Source: Lacinutrix sp. Hel_I_90
GTDB lineage: Bacteria; Bacteroidota; Bacteroidia; Flavobacteriales; Flavobacteriaceae
DNA length: 64,000 nucleotides
NCBI RefSeq assembly: GCF_000934685.1
Contig: NZ_JYNQ01000001.1
Coordinates: 1,724,501-1,788,500, forward strand
Reading direction: 5' to 3'
Both the position numbers and the translations under genes were made by a program. The notes beneath the pieces are model-generated. The model searched no databases, had not been told where the DNA came from, and saw only the letters and a list, made by a program, of their open reading frames with translations. Positions 44,752 through 55,770 of this stretch are shown piece after piece (within the stretch, counting starts at the first letter, position 1; the number at the start of each line of letters is the position of its first letter).

Positions 44752-46482
44752 TTAGTTTATTAATTTTTTAGCTTGTCCAGACCAATCATCACCCTCTGCT
44801 CTTCCAGGAACAGAACCTGTGATTTCCTCTAACAATGTATATTCTCTATTAGTCATTTTACTTACCTGTGCGAAAGTAAAGATACCGATACTATTAAGGG
44901 TCTCTTCCATTTCTGAATCGATACCATCAATTTTCTTAAGATCATCAGCTGTTTGCACCGCTGGATCAAAAGTACCTACACTTTCCAGTAAGTTACTAAC
45001 TTTTGTATCGTCTTTTGCAAAATTAGGCGTTAATGTGGTCTCTTCTTTTAATTGATAAACAGACGTTCTACTATCTGTTCCTGTGCCCACTAAACTCTCA
45101 CCTCTTTCACGAATATTCTTATAACGCTGTCCTGAAGATTTTAAAATTGTTTTAACCTCTGCTTGCGCAATGACCGGGAATGTTCTTGAGTATAATAAGA
45201 ATAATACAAAGAAGAATCCTATGGTTCCAATAAAAATTCCAATATCAACAAACGTTGGCGAGAACATCGTCCATGAAGATGGTAAATAATCTCTGTGTAA
45301 TGAGGTTACGATAATTACAAAACGTTCAAACCACATCCCAATGTTTACTACAATAGAAATAGCGAATGAGAACATAATACTTGTACGTAATTTTTTAAAC
45401 CACATAAATTGTGGTGAGAACACGTTACAAGACATCATCGCCCAATATGCCCACCAGTAAGGCCCTGTTGCTCTGTTTAAGAATGCATATTGCTCATATT
45501 CTACCCCAGAATACCAGGCTACGAATAACTCAGTGATATAAGCCACACCTACTATAGAACCTGTAATCATGATAACGATGTTCATTAGCTCGATATGCTG
45601 TACTGTAATATAATCTTCAAGACTACACACTTTTCTCATAATAATAAGCAGCGTGTTTACCATAGCAAAACCTGAAAATACTGCACCTGCCACAAAATAT
45701 GGTGGGAATATTGTTGTATGCCATCCTGGTATAACTGACGTTGCGAAATCGAAAGATACAATCGTGTGTACCGAAAGCACTAATGGTGTTGCCAATCCGG
45801 CAAGTACCAATGAGACTTCTTCAAAACGCTGCCAATCTTTAGCACGACCTGTCCAACCAAAGCTAAGTAAGCTATAAATTTTCTTTTGAAACGGTTTAAT
45901 CGCTCGATCTCTAAGCATTGCAAAATCTGGCAATAAACCTGTCCACCAGAATACTAATGATACAGATAAATACGTTGAAATTGCGAATACATCCCAAAGT
46001 AATGGCGAGTTAAAGTTTACCCACAGCGATCCAAATTGGTTTGGAATGGGCAATACCCAATACGCTAACCATGGACGACCCATGTGAATAATTGGAAATA
46101 ATCCCGCTTGTACTACTGAGAAAATAGTCATTGCTTCTGCAGAACGGTTAATCGCCATTCTCCATTTTTGACGGAAAAGTAATAGTACGGCAGAGATAAG
46201 TGTCCCTGCGTGACCAATACCAACCCACCAAACGAAGTTAGTAATATCCCAAGCCCAACCAACGGTCTTGTTCAATCCCCAAGTTCCAATACCAGTAGAT
46301 ACTGTATAAATAATACAACCAATTCCCCAAAGAAAAGCAAGCAATGCGATTGAAAAAACAATCCACCAATGTTTGTTGGCTTTTCCTTCAACAGGTGCTG
46401 CGATATCTACGGTAACATCGTGATACGACTTTTCGCCTGTAACTAAAGGTCTTCTAATAGGTGCTTCGTAATGAGACGCCAT
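44752..46482 (-). CDS. actC: Alternative Complex III subunit ActC (NrfD) with HhH-like C-terminal extension
   Basis: A 576-residue NrfD/PsrC-type protein with ten predicted helices (WGIGCIIYTVSTGIGTWG, HAGTLISAVLLLFRQ) that carries the menaquinol site and part of the proton path. The region FWWTGLLPDFAMLRDR and IPGWHTTIFPPYFVAGA are family hallmarks. Residues ~511-576 form an extra soluble tail with a helix-hairpin-helix pattern (DDLKKIDGIDSEMEETLNSIGIFTFAQVSKM in spaced form) as seen at the end of some NADH dehydrogenase subunits. The extension is not part of the minimal complex and may be a lineage feature. Confidence 0.93.
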   Translation of the reverse strand: MASHYEAPIRRPLVTGEKSYHDVTVDIAAPVEGKANKHWWIVFSIALLAFLWGIGCIIYTVSTGIGTWGLNKTVGWAWDITNFVWWVGIGHAGTLISAVLLLFRQKWRMAINRSAEAMTIFSVVQAGLFPIIHMGRPWLAYWVLPIPNQFGSLWVNFNSPLLWDVFAISTYLSVSLVFWWTGLLPDFAMLRDRAIKPFQKKIYSLLSFGWTGRAKDWQRFEEVSLVLAGLATPLVLSVHTIVSFDFATSVIPGWHTTIFPPYFVAGAVFSGFAMVNTLLIIMRKVCSLEDYITVQHIELMNIVIMITGSIVGVAYITELFVAWYSGVEYEQYAFLNRATGPYWWAYWAMMSCNVFSPQFMWFKKLRTSIMFSFAISIVVNIGMWFERFVIIVTSLHRDYLPSSWTMFSPTFVDIGIFIGTIGFFFVLFLLYSRTFPVIAQAEVKTILKSSGQRYKNIRERGESLVGTGTDSRTSVYQLKEETTLTPNFAKDDTKVSNLLESVGTFDPAVQTADDLKKIDGIDSEMEETLNSIGIFTFAQVSKMTNREYTLLEEITGSVPGRAEGDDWSGQAKKLIN

Positions 46483-46515
46483 AATCCTTTTATAATTGTT
46501 CGTTAATTAATTCTT

Positions 46516-49500
46516 TTATGCTTTCGTGTTTCTCACTTTAGTATGATACTGAACATTAGGTTTAGTACCAACACTTTCTAATAAGTGATACATACGATCG
46601 TCTTTTAAAAGTTTTGCAACTTTACTTTCTTTATCGTTAATATCTCCAAAACTCATTGCGCCATTGCTACAAGCAGAAGAACATGCGGTTTCAAATTCAC
46701 CATCTTTAATTTCACGACCATCGCGTTTGGCATCTAAAATTGTTTTTTGTGTTTTTTGAATACACATAGAACATTTTTCCATCACACCACGAGAACGTAC
46801 CGTTACATCTGGATTGATCACCATACGCCCTAAATCATCGTTCATATAGTAATCAAACTCATCATTCCCATTATATAAGAACCAGTTGAAACGTCTCACT
46901 TTATAAGGACAGTTGTTGGCACAATATCTAGTACCTACACAACGGTTATATGCCATATGGTTTTGACCTTGACGACCGTGTGATGTTGCCGCAACTGGAC
47001 AAACTGTTTCACATGGTGCGTGGTTACAATGTTGACACATAACTGGCTGAAAAGCGACCTGCGGATTATCTGCAGCAATTTCCATTTCTCCAAATCCTCC
47101 TAAAGACCCATTGTCTCCAAATAAGCCTGAGAATCCTTCTTTTTTCTCATCATCTTCTGTAAACGTGTCTTCAGAAGAATAGTATCTATCAATACGTAAC
47201 CAGTGCATATCACGGCTACGACGAATCTCTTCTTTACCAACGACAGGCACATTGTTTTCAGCGTGACACGCAATAACACATGCGCCACAACCTGTACAAG
47301 CATTTAAGTCTATTGATAAGTTAAAGTGATGTCCTATTGAACGATCAAATTCATCCCATAAATCAACTTCCGGAGAAGTGACCGCCACCTCTTCGTGGTT
47401 TAAAGATACGGTTGGAACTGCATTCCAAACCGTTCTATCTTTAGTATTGAAGACCTCTAATGTTGTTTCCTTAATGATGTCTCCACGACCCATTAATGTA
47501 TTTTGTAACTGTACACAGGCAAACTCGTGTAATCCAGCTGCTTTCTTAACCGTTACATTTTGTATTGTATTAAAATTCTGATATAATGGATACCCATTAA
47601 CACCAGTTTTCATCTCGTCTTTTAATCCTGCAGTTCTACCAAACCCTAGCGCTAATCCAACAGATCCTTTTGCCTGACCTGGTTGAATAATTACTGGAAC
47701 TGTAACTGTTTTACCGTTTACAGTAATATCTGCATAACTACCATTTAAAGCACCTGTTGCCTCGTGTTCGTTTATTAACTCTAACGCTTTAGCATCAGCT
47801 GCAGAAACGGTTAAATAATTATCCCAAGACGTTCTAGTAATTGGATCTGGAAATTCTTGTAACCATGGGTTGTTGGCTTGTTGTCCATCACCCATACCTA
47901 CTTTAGTATAGAGCGTTAATTCCATCCCTTTTGAAGTTGCACTAGCCGCTAAAGCTCTTGCAGCATTTCCAGAAGGTGTTTCAACATTTTCTTCAACAGG
48001 GGCTTCTTCTTCAACTAAGGCTACTGTTGTAGTCGTTGTAAAAGAACCATCATGCAACGCCTGGTTGAAAGACTGTCCTTCAAGAATAGACTCATTCCAA
48101 AGGGCCTTGATATAATCTGAATATTTTGTATCATTTTCAGTCCACTTTAATAAAGCATCTTGAAATTGTTGTGTATTAAATAAAGGGCGAATAGTAGGCT
48201 GAATTAAGCCGAAGTGGCCTTTTTTCAATTCAACATCTCCCCAAGATTCTAAATAATGAGGTGCAGCTGCAATATACTGTGCCGCTGAAGCCGTCTCATC
48301 TGCTTTCATTGAGAAGGCAATAGACAATCCTGTTTTTTTCAATCCTTCAGCGAAATCTGAAGCATTTGGTAAGGTATATAAAGGATTAACGCCAGCCATA
48401 ATAACAGCACCAACATTACCTGCTTTCATATCTTCAACTAAAGTCATGACTGCCTTGTCACTACCTTGTCTTGTTTTTATAGGTTTTTTAGTATTGAAAG
48501 CTTTACTCTCTAGCTTTTCATTAATCTCTAAAACAACTGTTTGAGCATTCACATCCTGAAGTCCAGTAACCACAACGCCATTACTTCCTGCTTTATCAAG
48601 CTCTGAAGCGGCATCTTGTACTGCTTTACTAATGGCTGCTGGTAAACTTCCTGAAAAAGCACTACCAACAATTAAGCTATGTAATTTTGCTAAGGCTAAT
48701 TTTTGCTGACTTGGTGTAATAGGCACACGCTTGTCTGCATTGGCTCCAGCTAAAGACATATTTGATTCGAACTGGATGTGACGCGACATTTTTCCATTTG
48801 TAGGAATACGCCCTTGTGAATACCCAGTATCAAAACCACCACCTTGCCAATCCCCTAAGAAATCAGCTCCAAAAGCAACTATAGTAGAGGCTTTTGAAAA
48901 TTCGTAATCCGCTAATCCGCGTTCACCATATTTTGCCTGAAATGCATCTAATGCCGCAGATTCTGAAACAGCATCATACGCGACATGATTTACACTTGGA
49001 TATTTTTCTTTGAATTCTGCAATCAATTTATTGGTCGATGGACTTGCAAATGTTTGTGTTAATAACACAATTTGCCTACCATCAGCACTATAGGTTTTTA
49101 ATTGCTCACCTGTTTCTCTGTAAAACTGTTCCCAAGAAATGGCTGTTTCACCTTTTACTGGTTCTTGAACTCTTGTACTATCATACAAGCCTAAAACTGA
49201 AGCATTCATTCTTGCATTGGCTCCACCGTCTGTTGCTGCTAACGCATTGTTTTCAATTTTAATTGGACGACCTTCTCGAGTTTTTACTAAAACACTTCCA
49301 AAATCAAAACCATCTGCAATTGTTGTTGCATAGTAATTTGCAACACCAGGAATAATACGATCTGGCTGAACTACGTATGGAATTGACTTAATAACTGGCC
49401 CTTCACATGCCGCTAATGACGCCGCGGCAGTACTAAAACCAACGTACTTTAAGAAATCACGACGTGTTGTTGACGAGCCCTCTAATGTCTCCTTATTACC

Positions 49501-49614
49501 TAAGAACTCATCCGTTGGAATTTCGTTAACAAACTCGTTTTGTTTTAGCGTCTCAACAATAGAACTATCTTTTAGCTCCTCAACACTTTTCCAGTATTTC
49601 TTGTTTGATGACAT
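46516..49614 (-). CDS. actB: Alternative Complex III subunit ActB (molybdopterin-type fold and iron-sulfur)
   Basis: A 1032-residue peripheral subunit. It begins with a Tat-like signal (STTRRDFLKYVGFSTAA, residues ~48-64) ending at a lipobox-like SLAAC. Residues ~80-690 are the ActB1 half, a molybdopterin-oxidoreductase fold that lacks a cofactor in characterised complexes. Residues ~755-1000 are the ferredoxin-like half with four Cys clusters: CTGCGACVIACH, CQHCNHAPCETVCP, CVGTRYCANNCP and CSMCIQKTQ ... CSSAC, binding [3Fe-4S]/[4Fe-4S] centres that receive electrons from quinol. It is located between actA and actC. Confidence 0.96.
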   Translation of the reverse strand: MSSNKKYWKSVEELKDSSIVETLKQNEFVNEIPTDEFLGNKETLEGSSTTRRDFLKYVGFSTAAASLAACEGPVIKSIPYVVQPDRIIPGVANYYATTIADGFDFGSVLVKTREGRPIKIENNALAATDGGANARMNASVLGLYDSTRVQEPVKGETAISWEQFYRETGEQLKTYSADGRQIVLLTQTFASPSTNKLIAEFKEKYPSVNHVAYDAVSESAALDAFQAKYGERGLADYEFSKASTIVAFGADFLGDWQGGGFDTGYSQGRIPTNGKMSRHIQFESNMSLAGANADKRVPITPSQQKLALAKLHSLIVGSAFSGSLPAAISKAVQDAASELDKAGSNGVVVTGLQDVNAQTVVLEINEKLESKAFNTKKPIKTRQGSDKAVMTLVEDMKAGNVGAVIMAGVNPLYTLPNASDFAEGLKKTGLSIAFSMKADETASAAQYIAAAPHYLESWGDVELKKGHFGLIQPTIRPLFNTQQFQDALLKWTENDTKYSDYIKALWNESILEGQSFNQALHDGSFTTTTTVALVEEEAPVEENVETPSGNAARALAASATSKGMELTLYTKVGMGDGQQANNPWLQEFPDPITRTSWDNYLTVSAADAKALELINEHEATGALNGSYADITVNGKTVTVPVIIQPGQAKGSVGLALGFGRTAGLKDEMKTGVNGYPLYQNFNTIQNVTVKKAAGLHEFACVQLQNTLMGRGDIIKETTLEVFNTKDRTVWNAVPTVSLNHEEVAVTSPEVDLWDEFDRSIGHHFNLSIDLNACTGCGACVIACHAENNVPVVGKEEIRRSRDMHWLRIDRYYSSEDTFTEDDEKKEGFSGLFGDNGSLGGFGEMEIAADNPQVAFQPVMCQHCNHAPCETVCPVAATSHGRQGQNHMAYNRCVGTRYCANNCPYKVRRFNWFLYNGNDEFDYYMNDDLGRMVINPDVTVRSRGVMEKCSMCIQKTQKTILDAKRDGREIKDGEFETACSSACSNGAMSFGDINDKESKVAKLLKDDRMYHLLESVGTKPNVQYHTKVRNTKA

Positions 49615-49701
49615 ATTATATAATTGAATTACTTCTTAATTTATTTTTATTTTCCCTTAATGAGATCCCCATGGTCATGGAAAGTACTAAAAAACTAGTT
49701 T

Positions 49702-51018
49702 TTAGTAATGACACTTACCACATTCTAATCCACCCATCTGAGCTGCTGTTAATTCCTCAACACCATATTTCTTAGATAATTGCTCGTGAATTTTAGTGTA
49801 GTATGCGTTGTCTTTAACTTTTACATTTGTTTCACGGTGACAGTTAATACACCAACCCATTGTTAATGGCGCATATTGATACATCACTTCCATTTCCTCT
49901 ACCGGACCATGACAGGTTTGACATTCAACACCTGCAACAGTAACGTGTTGTGAGTGATTAAAATATGCAAAGTCAGGTAAGTTATGAATTCTTGTCCATT
50001 TAACCGGCTTTGTATTTCCTGTGTATTTCTGCTCTGCATCATCCCAACCAACGGCTGCATATAATTTCTTAATCTCACCGTCATAAAACGCTTTACTGTA
50101 TTCTGGCGTAGCTGTTGACTCTGCTACCTCATAAATTGACTTATGACAATTCATACAGATATTTAGTGACGGAATTCCTGAGTGTTTTGATACCCGTGCA
50201 GAAGAGTGACAGTATTTACAATCTATACCATTATCTCCAGCATGAATTCTATGCGAGTAGTGAATTTCCTGTACAGGTTCGTAGCCTTGATTTACTCCAA
50301 CTTGCATAAAGTAGCCATATACAAAGTAACCTGCTGCTAATAAGAAAAATATAGCCGTTACCAAAACTAAGAATTGGTTTTGCGCAAAGGCTTTCCAAAT
50401 TGGAGTGCCTTTTGACTTTTCAACAATATCAACCCCTTTTTCATCTGCAAATCGACGCAGTGTTTTGTTTACTAAAACTAAAGCACCAGCTAACAATGCA
50501 AATAATAATGCTAACGCACCTAGAATTAAGGTATTTGAAGCGCTGTCACCTCCTCCAGAAGGATTTGTTCCATCATTATAATTTGGACACCCTGGCTTTG
50601 GGTCAGCAATACAAGGATCCACAGGTGGAGCAGCAGCGGTATACGCTAAGATATTATCAATATCAGTATCTGAAAGCTGCGGAAACGCAGTCATTGCAGT
50701 ACCATCGTACTCATTATAAATCTTTACGGCATAAGAATCTCCAGAATCTACCATTCCTTTACTATTCTTAATCCATTTGTAGATCCATTCTCTATCTAAA
50801 CCTTCCTCTTCCGATAAACGCGTCTCAACATTTGCTAATGCAGGACCTGTCATTTTTTTATTTAATTTATGACAAGATGCACAATTGGTATTGAATAAAG
50901 CTTTACCTAATACGGCATCGCCTTCCTGAGCTGAAAGAGAAGTAGAAAACGCTAATAAAAAAATTAAGCTTAAATGAAGAATAGTAACGCCTAATTTGCG
51001 GTGAATCACCTGTTTCAT
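49702..51018 (-). CDS. actA: Alternative Complex III subunit ActA, multiheme cytochrome c
   Basis: About 438 residues from MKQVIHRKLG (a longer frame adds 15 residues before a weaker start). A signal peptide (ending LSAQ) precedes a monoheme cytochrome c domain (CASCHKL), a Pro/Gly linker, one transmembrane helix (~160-182 and ~215-235 are hydrophobic), and a pentaheme domain with CKYCH, CMNCH, CQTCH, CINCH and CGKCHY. That gives six CxxCH motifs; classical ActA has five, so the N-terminal monoheme domain is an added electron relay, as in other Bacteroidota. It is the first gene of act-cox. Confidence 0.95.
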   Translation of the reverse strand: MKQVIHRKLGVTILHLSLIFLLAFSTSLSAQEGDAVLGKALFNTNCASCHKLNKKMTGPALANVETRLSEEEGLDREWIYKWIKNSKGMVDSGDSYAVKIYNEYDGTAMTAFPQLSDTDIDNILAYTAAAPPVDPCIADPKPGCPNYNDGTNPSGGGDSASNTLILGALALLFALLAGALVLVNKTLRRFADEKGVDIVEKSKGTPIWKAFAQNQFLVLVTAIFFLLAAGYFVYGYFMQVGVNQGYEPVQEIHYSHRIHAGDNGIDCKYCHSSARVSKHSGIPSLNICMNCHKSIYEVAESTATPEYSKAFYDGEIKKLYAAVGWDDAEQKYTGNTKPVKWTRIHNLPDFAYFNHSQHVTVAGVECQTCHGPVEEMEVMYQYAPLTMGWCINCHRETNVKVKDNAYYTKIHEQLSKKYGVEELTAAQMGGLECGKCHY

Positions 51019-51204
51019 ATTATATATTGAATTTACTTCTAAACTTTGGTATGATTTTTTCATCTATACTTTGAAAATACAGTTTTAAAAAACTTAAGCA
51101 AAAGTAATACTTAAACTCCATTTTAGAAATCTTAAAGAAGTCTTAATTCCTAATTTAGATAAATTCTAAATAAGAAAACACCATGAAGTTTCGTTATTTA
51201 CTTT

Positions 51205-51212
51205 TACATTTG
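51205..51212 (+). promoter_or_regulatory. Bacteroidota-type -7 promoter element
   Basis: TACATTTG matches TAnnTTTG exactly, 20 bp before the SPOR gene start. A good -33 TTTG is not seen at the usual distance, so it is a candidate only. Confidence 0.45.
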
Positions 51213-51231
51213 TAACAAACACATCATCAAT

Positions 51232-51612
51232 ATGAAAAGCACATCCTTTAAAACACTCTCTATATCAGGCGCTTTACTACTTTTTGGCTTAGTAGGCCAT
51301 ACACAAGAAGGCCACGTAAAAGTCAAGCAGGACCCTGAAATTTCAAATTTATTGAAACTAAAAAAAGAAATAAATGCTAATGAACCGGATGGTGATCGCT
51401 ATAAAATAAGCATCTTTTCTGGTAGTCGTAGCAGTGCTGAAAACGCTCAAAATGGGTACAACAATGTTTTTAGCGCCTGGCCTTCAATAATGGAATATGA
51501 ACCGCCTAATTATAAAGTGTATGTCGGAAATTTTAGAAATACATTAGAACGCGATCGCGCGTTAAGAGACATAAAAAAGAAGTTCCCTAATGCTTTTTCA
51601 TTTAAATATTAA
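51232..51612 (+). CDS. SPOR-domain secreted protein
   Basis: A 126-residue protein with a signal peptide (LSISGALLLFGLVGHTQ) and a C-terminal SPOR domain (residues ~52-126, YKISIFSGSRSSAENA ... YKVYVGNFRNTLERDRAL ... KFPNAF). SPOR domains bind denuded peptidoglycan glycans, so the protein should sit in the periplasm and act in cell division or wall remodelling. It is divergently placed from actA, and ends at a shared bidirectional terminator with infB. Confidence 0.9.
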   Translation: MKSTSFKTLSISGALLLFGLVGHTQEGHVKVKQDPEISNLLKLKKEINANEPDGDRYKISIFSGSRSSAENAQNGYNNVFSAWPSIMEYEPPNYKVYVGNFRNTLERDRALRDIKKKFPNAFSFKY

Positions 51613-51641
51613 TACGCGGTAATACTAAACTTAAAACACCA

Positions 51642-51681
51642 AAAAAAAGCGACTTTCAAATTAATGAAAGTCGCTTTTTTT
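51642..51681. terminator. Bidirectional intrinsic terminator between the SPOR gene and infB
   Basis: AAAAAAAGCGACTTTCA / TGAAAGTCGCTTTTTTT with a 6-base loop; A and T runs on both sides let it work for both converging genes. Confidence 0.9.
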
Positions 51682-51700
51682 ATCGCTATATAAAACTAAA

Positions 51701-54487
51701 TTATTTTAATTTCTTTTTAACTTCAACCTCATGGAATGCTTCAATTACATCGCCTTCTTTAATGTCATTGTAGTTTTTAATTTGCATACCACAATCGTAT
51801 CCTTTTCCAACCTCTTTTACATCGTCTTTAAAACGTTTTAAAGAGTCTAATACTCCTGTATAGACCACCACGCCGTCTCTAATTAAACGTATTTGAGAGT
51901 TTCTATAGATTTTACCGTTCATTACCATACAACCAGCAATACTACCTATCTTAGTTACTTTAAAGATTTCTCTAATTTCTGCAGTACCCGTAATTTCTTC
52001 TTTCAGTTCTGGAGACAACATGCCTTCCATAGCGTCTTTAAGCTCGTTTATGGCATCGTAGATAATTGAGTAAGTTCTAATGTCGATTTCTTCGGTATCT
52101 GCAACCTGTCTGGCATTTCCAACCGGACGTACATTAAATCCAATAATAATCGCATCAGATGCTGTTGCTAGCAACACATCACTTTCTGTAATTGCACCAA
52201 CACCTTTATGAATGATATTGACATGAATTTCTTCGGTAGATAATTTCTGGAACGAATCTGTTAATGCTTCAACAGAACCATCAACATCCCCTTTAAGGAT
52301 GATATTTAATTCCTGGAAGTCCCCTAAAGCAATACGACGACCAATCTCATCTAATGTGATATGACGTTGTGTTCTTACCGATTGTTCACGTTGTAATTGT
52401 GCCCGTTTAGTAGCGATTTGTTTCGCTTCGCGCTCATCGGCAAAGACATTAAATTTATCACCTGCCTGAGGCGCACCATCTAAACCTAAAATAGAGACTG
52501 GTGTTGACGGGCCGGCTTCAGCAACATCATTTCCACGCTCATCGTGCATGGCTTTTATTTTTCCACTGTTTTTACCAGCTAAAACATAATCACCCACTTT
52601 TAATGTTCCCGCCTGCACTAATATTGTCGAAACATAGCCACGACCTTTATCTAAAAAGGCTTCTACTACGGTTCCTGTTGCAGCTTTATTTGGATTTGCT
52701 TTCAGCTCTAATAATTCAGCTTCCAACAATACTTTTTCTAATAATTCTTTTACGCCCGTACCTACTTTCGCCGATATGTCATGAGACTGAATTTTCCCAC
52801 CCCAATCTTCAACTAATAAATTCATTTGCGCTAACCCTTCTTTAATTTTTTCTGGATTAGCATCTGGCTTATCAATCTTATTGATTGCAAAAATAATAGG
52901 CACACCTGCAGCTTGTGCATGAGCAATAGCTTCTTTTGTTTGCGGCATGATATCGTCATCTGCTGCTGCTACAATAATAGCAATATCAGTGACTTGAGCA
53001 CCACGAGCACGCATGGCTGTAAAAGCCTCGTGACCTGGTGTATCTAGGAAAGCAATTTTTTGTCCGCCATCCAGCTCCACACCATAAGCCCCTATGTGCT
53101 GTGTAATACCTCCTGATTCTCCAGCAATTACATTTTCTTTACGAATGTAATCTAAGAGCGATGTTTTACCGTGATCTACATGTCCCATTACTGTTACTAT
53201 AGGCGCACGATCTACTAAATCTTCAGGCTTATCTTCTACAACAGCTATTGATTCTTTAATATCTGCCGTAACAAATTCTACTTTATAACCAAATTCTTCT
53301 GCTACAATGGTTAGTGTCTCCGCATCTAAACGCTGATTCATTGTTACCATCATACCTAAAGACATACAGGCCGAGATAATTTTAGTTACACTAACATCCA
53401 TCATCGTTGCAACTTCACTTGCTGTAACAAACTCTGTTACTTTAAGGATTTTGCTTTCTGCTGCTTCTATTTGTTGATCAATTTCAGTTTGTTCTCTGTG
53501 TTGATCTCTTTTATCTCTTCTATATTTAGCGCCTTTTCCCTTGCTTGATTTCCCCTGTAATTTTTCAAGTGTTTCTCTTACTTGTTTTTTTACATCTTCC
53601 TCACTAGGCTCTTCTTTTACTATATTACGACGGCCTTGACCTGGCGCCGGTTTTTTACCTTTAAAGCGGTCATTTCCGCCTGCTCTGTTATTTCCTCCTG
53701 CAGCCCCTGGCTTATTATCGCCTGGTTTAGAAATACGACGACGCTTTCTCTTGTTAGGGTCTTCTTTTCGCTCTACTGGTTTTTTCTTAGGCTTATTGAA
53801 TTGTGATAAATCAATTTTATCACCTGCAATTTTAGGCCCTGATAATTTTTGATATTTAGTCTGAACCGTTTCTGGTGCATTCTCTTCAGGTACCCCAGTT
53901 GCTTCTTCGGCTTTTTTCGGAGTCTCTTTTTCAGCAGTTTTAGCTGCTTCCTTAGGCGTCTCAGTTTTCGCTTTAGGCGTTTCTTTCTCTTCCGCTTTTA
54001 CTTCAGTTTTCGCCTCAGTTTTCACCGCTTCTTTTGCAGTTTCAGCCTCAGCCTTAACTTCAGCTTTAGGCTCTGGAGTTTTAGGCTCTGGGGCTTTGGG
54101 TTCTGTTTTAGCCGGCTTCTTATCACCTTCTAAATCTATTTTACCCACTTGCTTAGGTCCTGACAAAGTTTTAGTAGCCTTGACAACTTCAGCTTTAGCG
54201 GCTTCTCTTGCCTCATCTGCTTTTTGTTTTGCCTCTAACTCTTTTTCACGTTGAAGTCTTAAATCTTCCTTTTCTTTAAGCTTTGCTTCACTTACTGCTT
54301 GCGACTTGACTTTTTTGTTTGCATCGGTCTCGAACTCATCTGAAAGCACCTTATAGGTTTCTTCAGATATTTTCGTCGTCGGACGCTTCTCGATATCGAC
54401 ACCTTTAGAATCTAAAAATTCTACAGCACGATCCAGAGAGATGTTAAGCTCACGTAGTACTTTATTTAATCTAATCGTTTCAGCCAT
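51701..54487 (-). CDS. infB: Translation initiation factor IF-2
   Basis: A 928-residue GTPase that brings initiator tRNA to the ribosome. The N-terminal IF2-N motif ([21 protein letters not shown]) is followed by a long Lys/Glu/Pro/Ala-rich linker (~65-330, with an [21 protein letters not shown] repeat). The G domain has G1 GHVDHGKTS (~436), G3 DTPGHEAF, and G4 NKIDKP. The C-terminal beta-barrel domains end in [22 protein letters not shown]. It is the last gene of rimP-nusA-infB, all on the minus strand with short gaps (38 and 12 bp). Confidence 0.97.
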   Translation of the reverse strand: MAETIRLNKVLRELNISLDRAVEFLDSKGVDIEKRPTTKISEETYKVLSDEFETDANKKVKSQAVSEAKLKEKEDLRLQREKELEAKQKADEAREAAKAEVVKATKTLSGPKQVGKIDLEGDKKPAKTEPKAPEPKTPEPKAEVKAEAETAKEAVKTEAKTEVKAEEKETPKAKTETPKEAAKTAEKETPKKAEEATGVPEENAPETVQTKYQKLSGPKIAGDKIDLSQFNKPKKKPVERKEDPNKRKRRRISKPGDNKPGAAGGNNRAGGNDRFKGKKPAPGQGRRNIVKEEPSEEDVKKQVRETLEKLQGKSSKGKGAKYRRDKRDQHREQTEIDQQIEAAESKILKVTEFVTASEVATMMDVSVTKIISACMSLGMMVTMNQRLDAETLTIVAEEFGYKVEFVTADIKESIAVVEDKPEDLVDRAPIVTVMGHVDHGKTSLLDYIRKENVIAGESGGITQHIGAYGVELDGGQKIAFLDTPGHEAFTAMRARGAQVTDIAIIVAAADDDIMPQTKEAIAHAQAAGVPIIFAINKIDKPDANPEKIKEGLAQMNLLVEDWGGKIQSHDISAKVGTGVKELLEKVLLEAELLELKANPNKAATGTVVEAFLDKGRGYVSTILVQAGTLKVGDYVLAGKNSGKIKAMHDERGNDVAEAGPSTPVSILGLDGAPQAGDKFNVFADEREAKQIATKRAQLQREQSVRTQRHITLDEIGRRIALGDFQELNIILKGDVDGSVEALTDSFQKLSTEEIHVNIIHKGVGAITESDVLLATASDAIIIGFNVRPVGNARQVADTEEIDIRTYSIIYDAINELKDAMEGMLSPELKEEITGTAEIREIFKVTKIGSIAGCMVMNGKIYRNSQIRLIRDGVVVYTGVLDSLKRFKDDVKEVGKGYDCGMQIKNYNDIKEGDVIEAFHEVEVKKKLK

Positions 54488-54525
54488 AAATGTTGCCTTA
54501 CTCTTTAATTTTTCCCAAATATATG

Positions 54526-55758
54526 TTAATCTTCGAACTCTTCCTTAAGAATTCTAAGAACATCTAAAATTGTTTCCTCTTCTAGGTCTGTTCTTTTTAC
54601 TAAATCTTCAACGTCCTGCTCTAAAATACTCTTTGCAGTATCTAAACCAGCTTTACTAAATTCTGCGATAACCCAATCTTCGATTTCATCAGAGAATTCT
54701 CTTAATTCTACATCTTCTTCTGCTCCCTCTCTAAACACATCAATTTCATAACCGGTTAATTGACCAGCTAAACGAATATTATGCCCCCCTCTACCAATTG
54801 CTTTACTAACCTCTTCTGGCTTTAAAATGGCTTCGGCACGCTTATTCTCTTCATCAATTTTAATTGACGTCACCCGCGCTGGACTTAAAGCCCTGGTGAT
54901 GTATAACTGAAGATTGCTGGTGTAATTTATAACGTCGATATTTTCGTTTCCTAATTCACGAACAATGCCATGAATTCTAGACCCTTTCACACCAACACAA
55001 GCACCAACAGGGTCAATTCTGTCATCATAAGAATCTACTGCTACTTTAGCTTTTTCACCTGGAATTCTAACCACGTTTTTAATGGTAATTAGTCCATCAA
55101 ACACCTCTGGAATTTCAGCTTCAAATAATTTTTCTAAGAATTTAGGAGACGTACGCGACATGATAATCGTTGGCTTATTTCCTTTTAATTCTACACTATC
55201 AATAATGCCTCTTACATTATCTCCTTTACGGAAAAAATCTGAAGGAATCTGTTTGTCTTTTGGTAAAATGATTTCATTACCTTCATCATCTAATAAAATG
55301 ACAGCTCTGTGACGAATATGGTGTACTTCAGCGGTATATAAATCGCCTTCTAAATCTTTAAATTGCTTAAAGATATTCGTATTATCATGCTCGTGTATTT
55401 TTGAAATCAAATTCTGACGTAATGCTAAAATAGCGCGACGCCCTAAATCTATTAACTTTACCTCTTGAGAAACATCCTCTCCAACCTCAAAATCAGGCTC
55501 AATCTTACGTGCTGCCGATAAAGAAATCTCTTGGTTTGGCTCTTCTACTTCACCATCTGCAACCACCACTCTATTTCTCCAAATTTCTAAATCGCCTTTA
55601 TCTGGATTTATAATAATATCGAAGTTATCGTCATCTCCAAACTTCTTTTTTAATGCGCTTCTAAAAACATCTTCCAGTATCGCCATTAACGTTACACGAT
55701 CAATTAGTTTGTCGTCTTTAAATTCTGAAAAAGAATCAATTAAGGCTAAATTTTCCAT
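54526..55758 (-). CDS. nusA: Transcription elongation/termination factor NusA
   Basis: A 410-residue protein with an N-terminal RNA-polymerase-binding domain, an S1 domain (~135-200, [18 protein letters not shown]), and two KH domains ([19 protein letters not shown], and [15 protein letters not shown]). A short acidic helical C-terminus follows instead of the two repeats of E. coli NusA, which is normal for Bacteroidota. It modulates pausing, termination and antitermination. It follows rimP by 12 bp. Confidence 0.97.
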   Translation of the reverse strand: MENLALIDSFSEFKDDKLIDRVTLMAILEDVFRSALKKKFGDDDNFDIIINPDKGDLEIWRNRVVVADGEVEEPNQEISLSAARKIEPDFEVGEDVSQEVKLIDLGRRAILALRQNLISKIHEHDNTNIFKQFKDLEGDLYTAEVHHIRHRAVILLDDEGNEIILPKDKQIPSDFFRKGDNVRGIIDSVELKGNKPTIIMSRTSPKFLEKLFEAEIPEVFDGLITIKNVVRIPGEKAKVAVDSYDDRIDPVGACVGVKGSRIHGIVRELGNENIDVINYTSNLQLYITRALSPARVTSIKIDEENKRAEAILKPEEVSKAIGRGGHNIRLAGQLTGYEIDVFREGAEEDVELREFSDEIEDWVIAEFSKAGLDTAKSILEQDVEDLVKRTDLEEETILDVLRILKEEFED

Positions 55759-55770
55759 AACTCTATTGAA

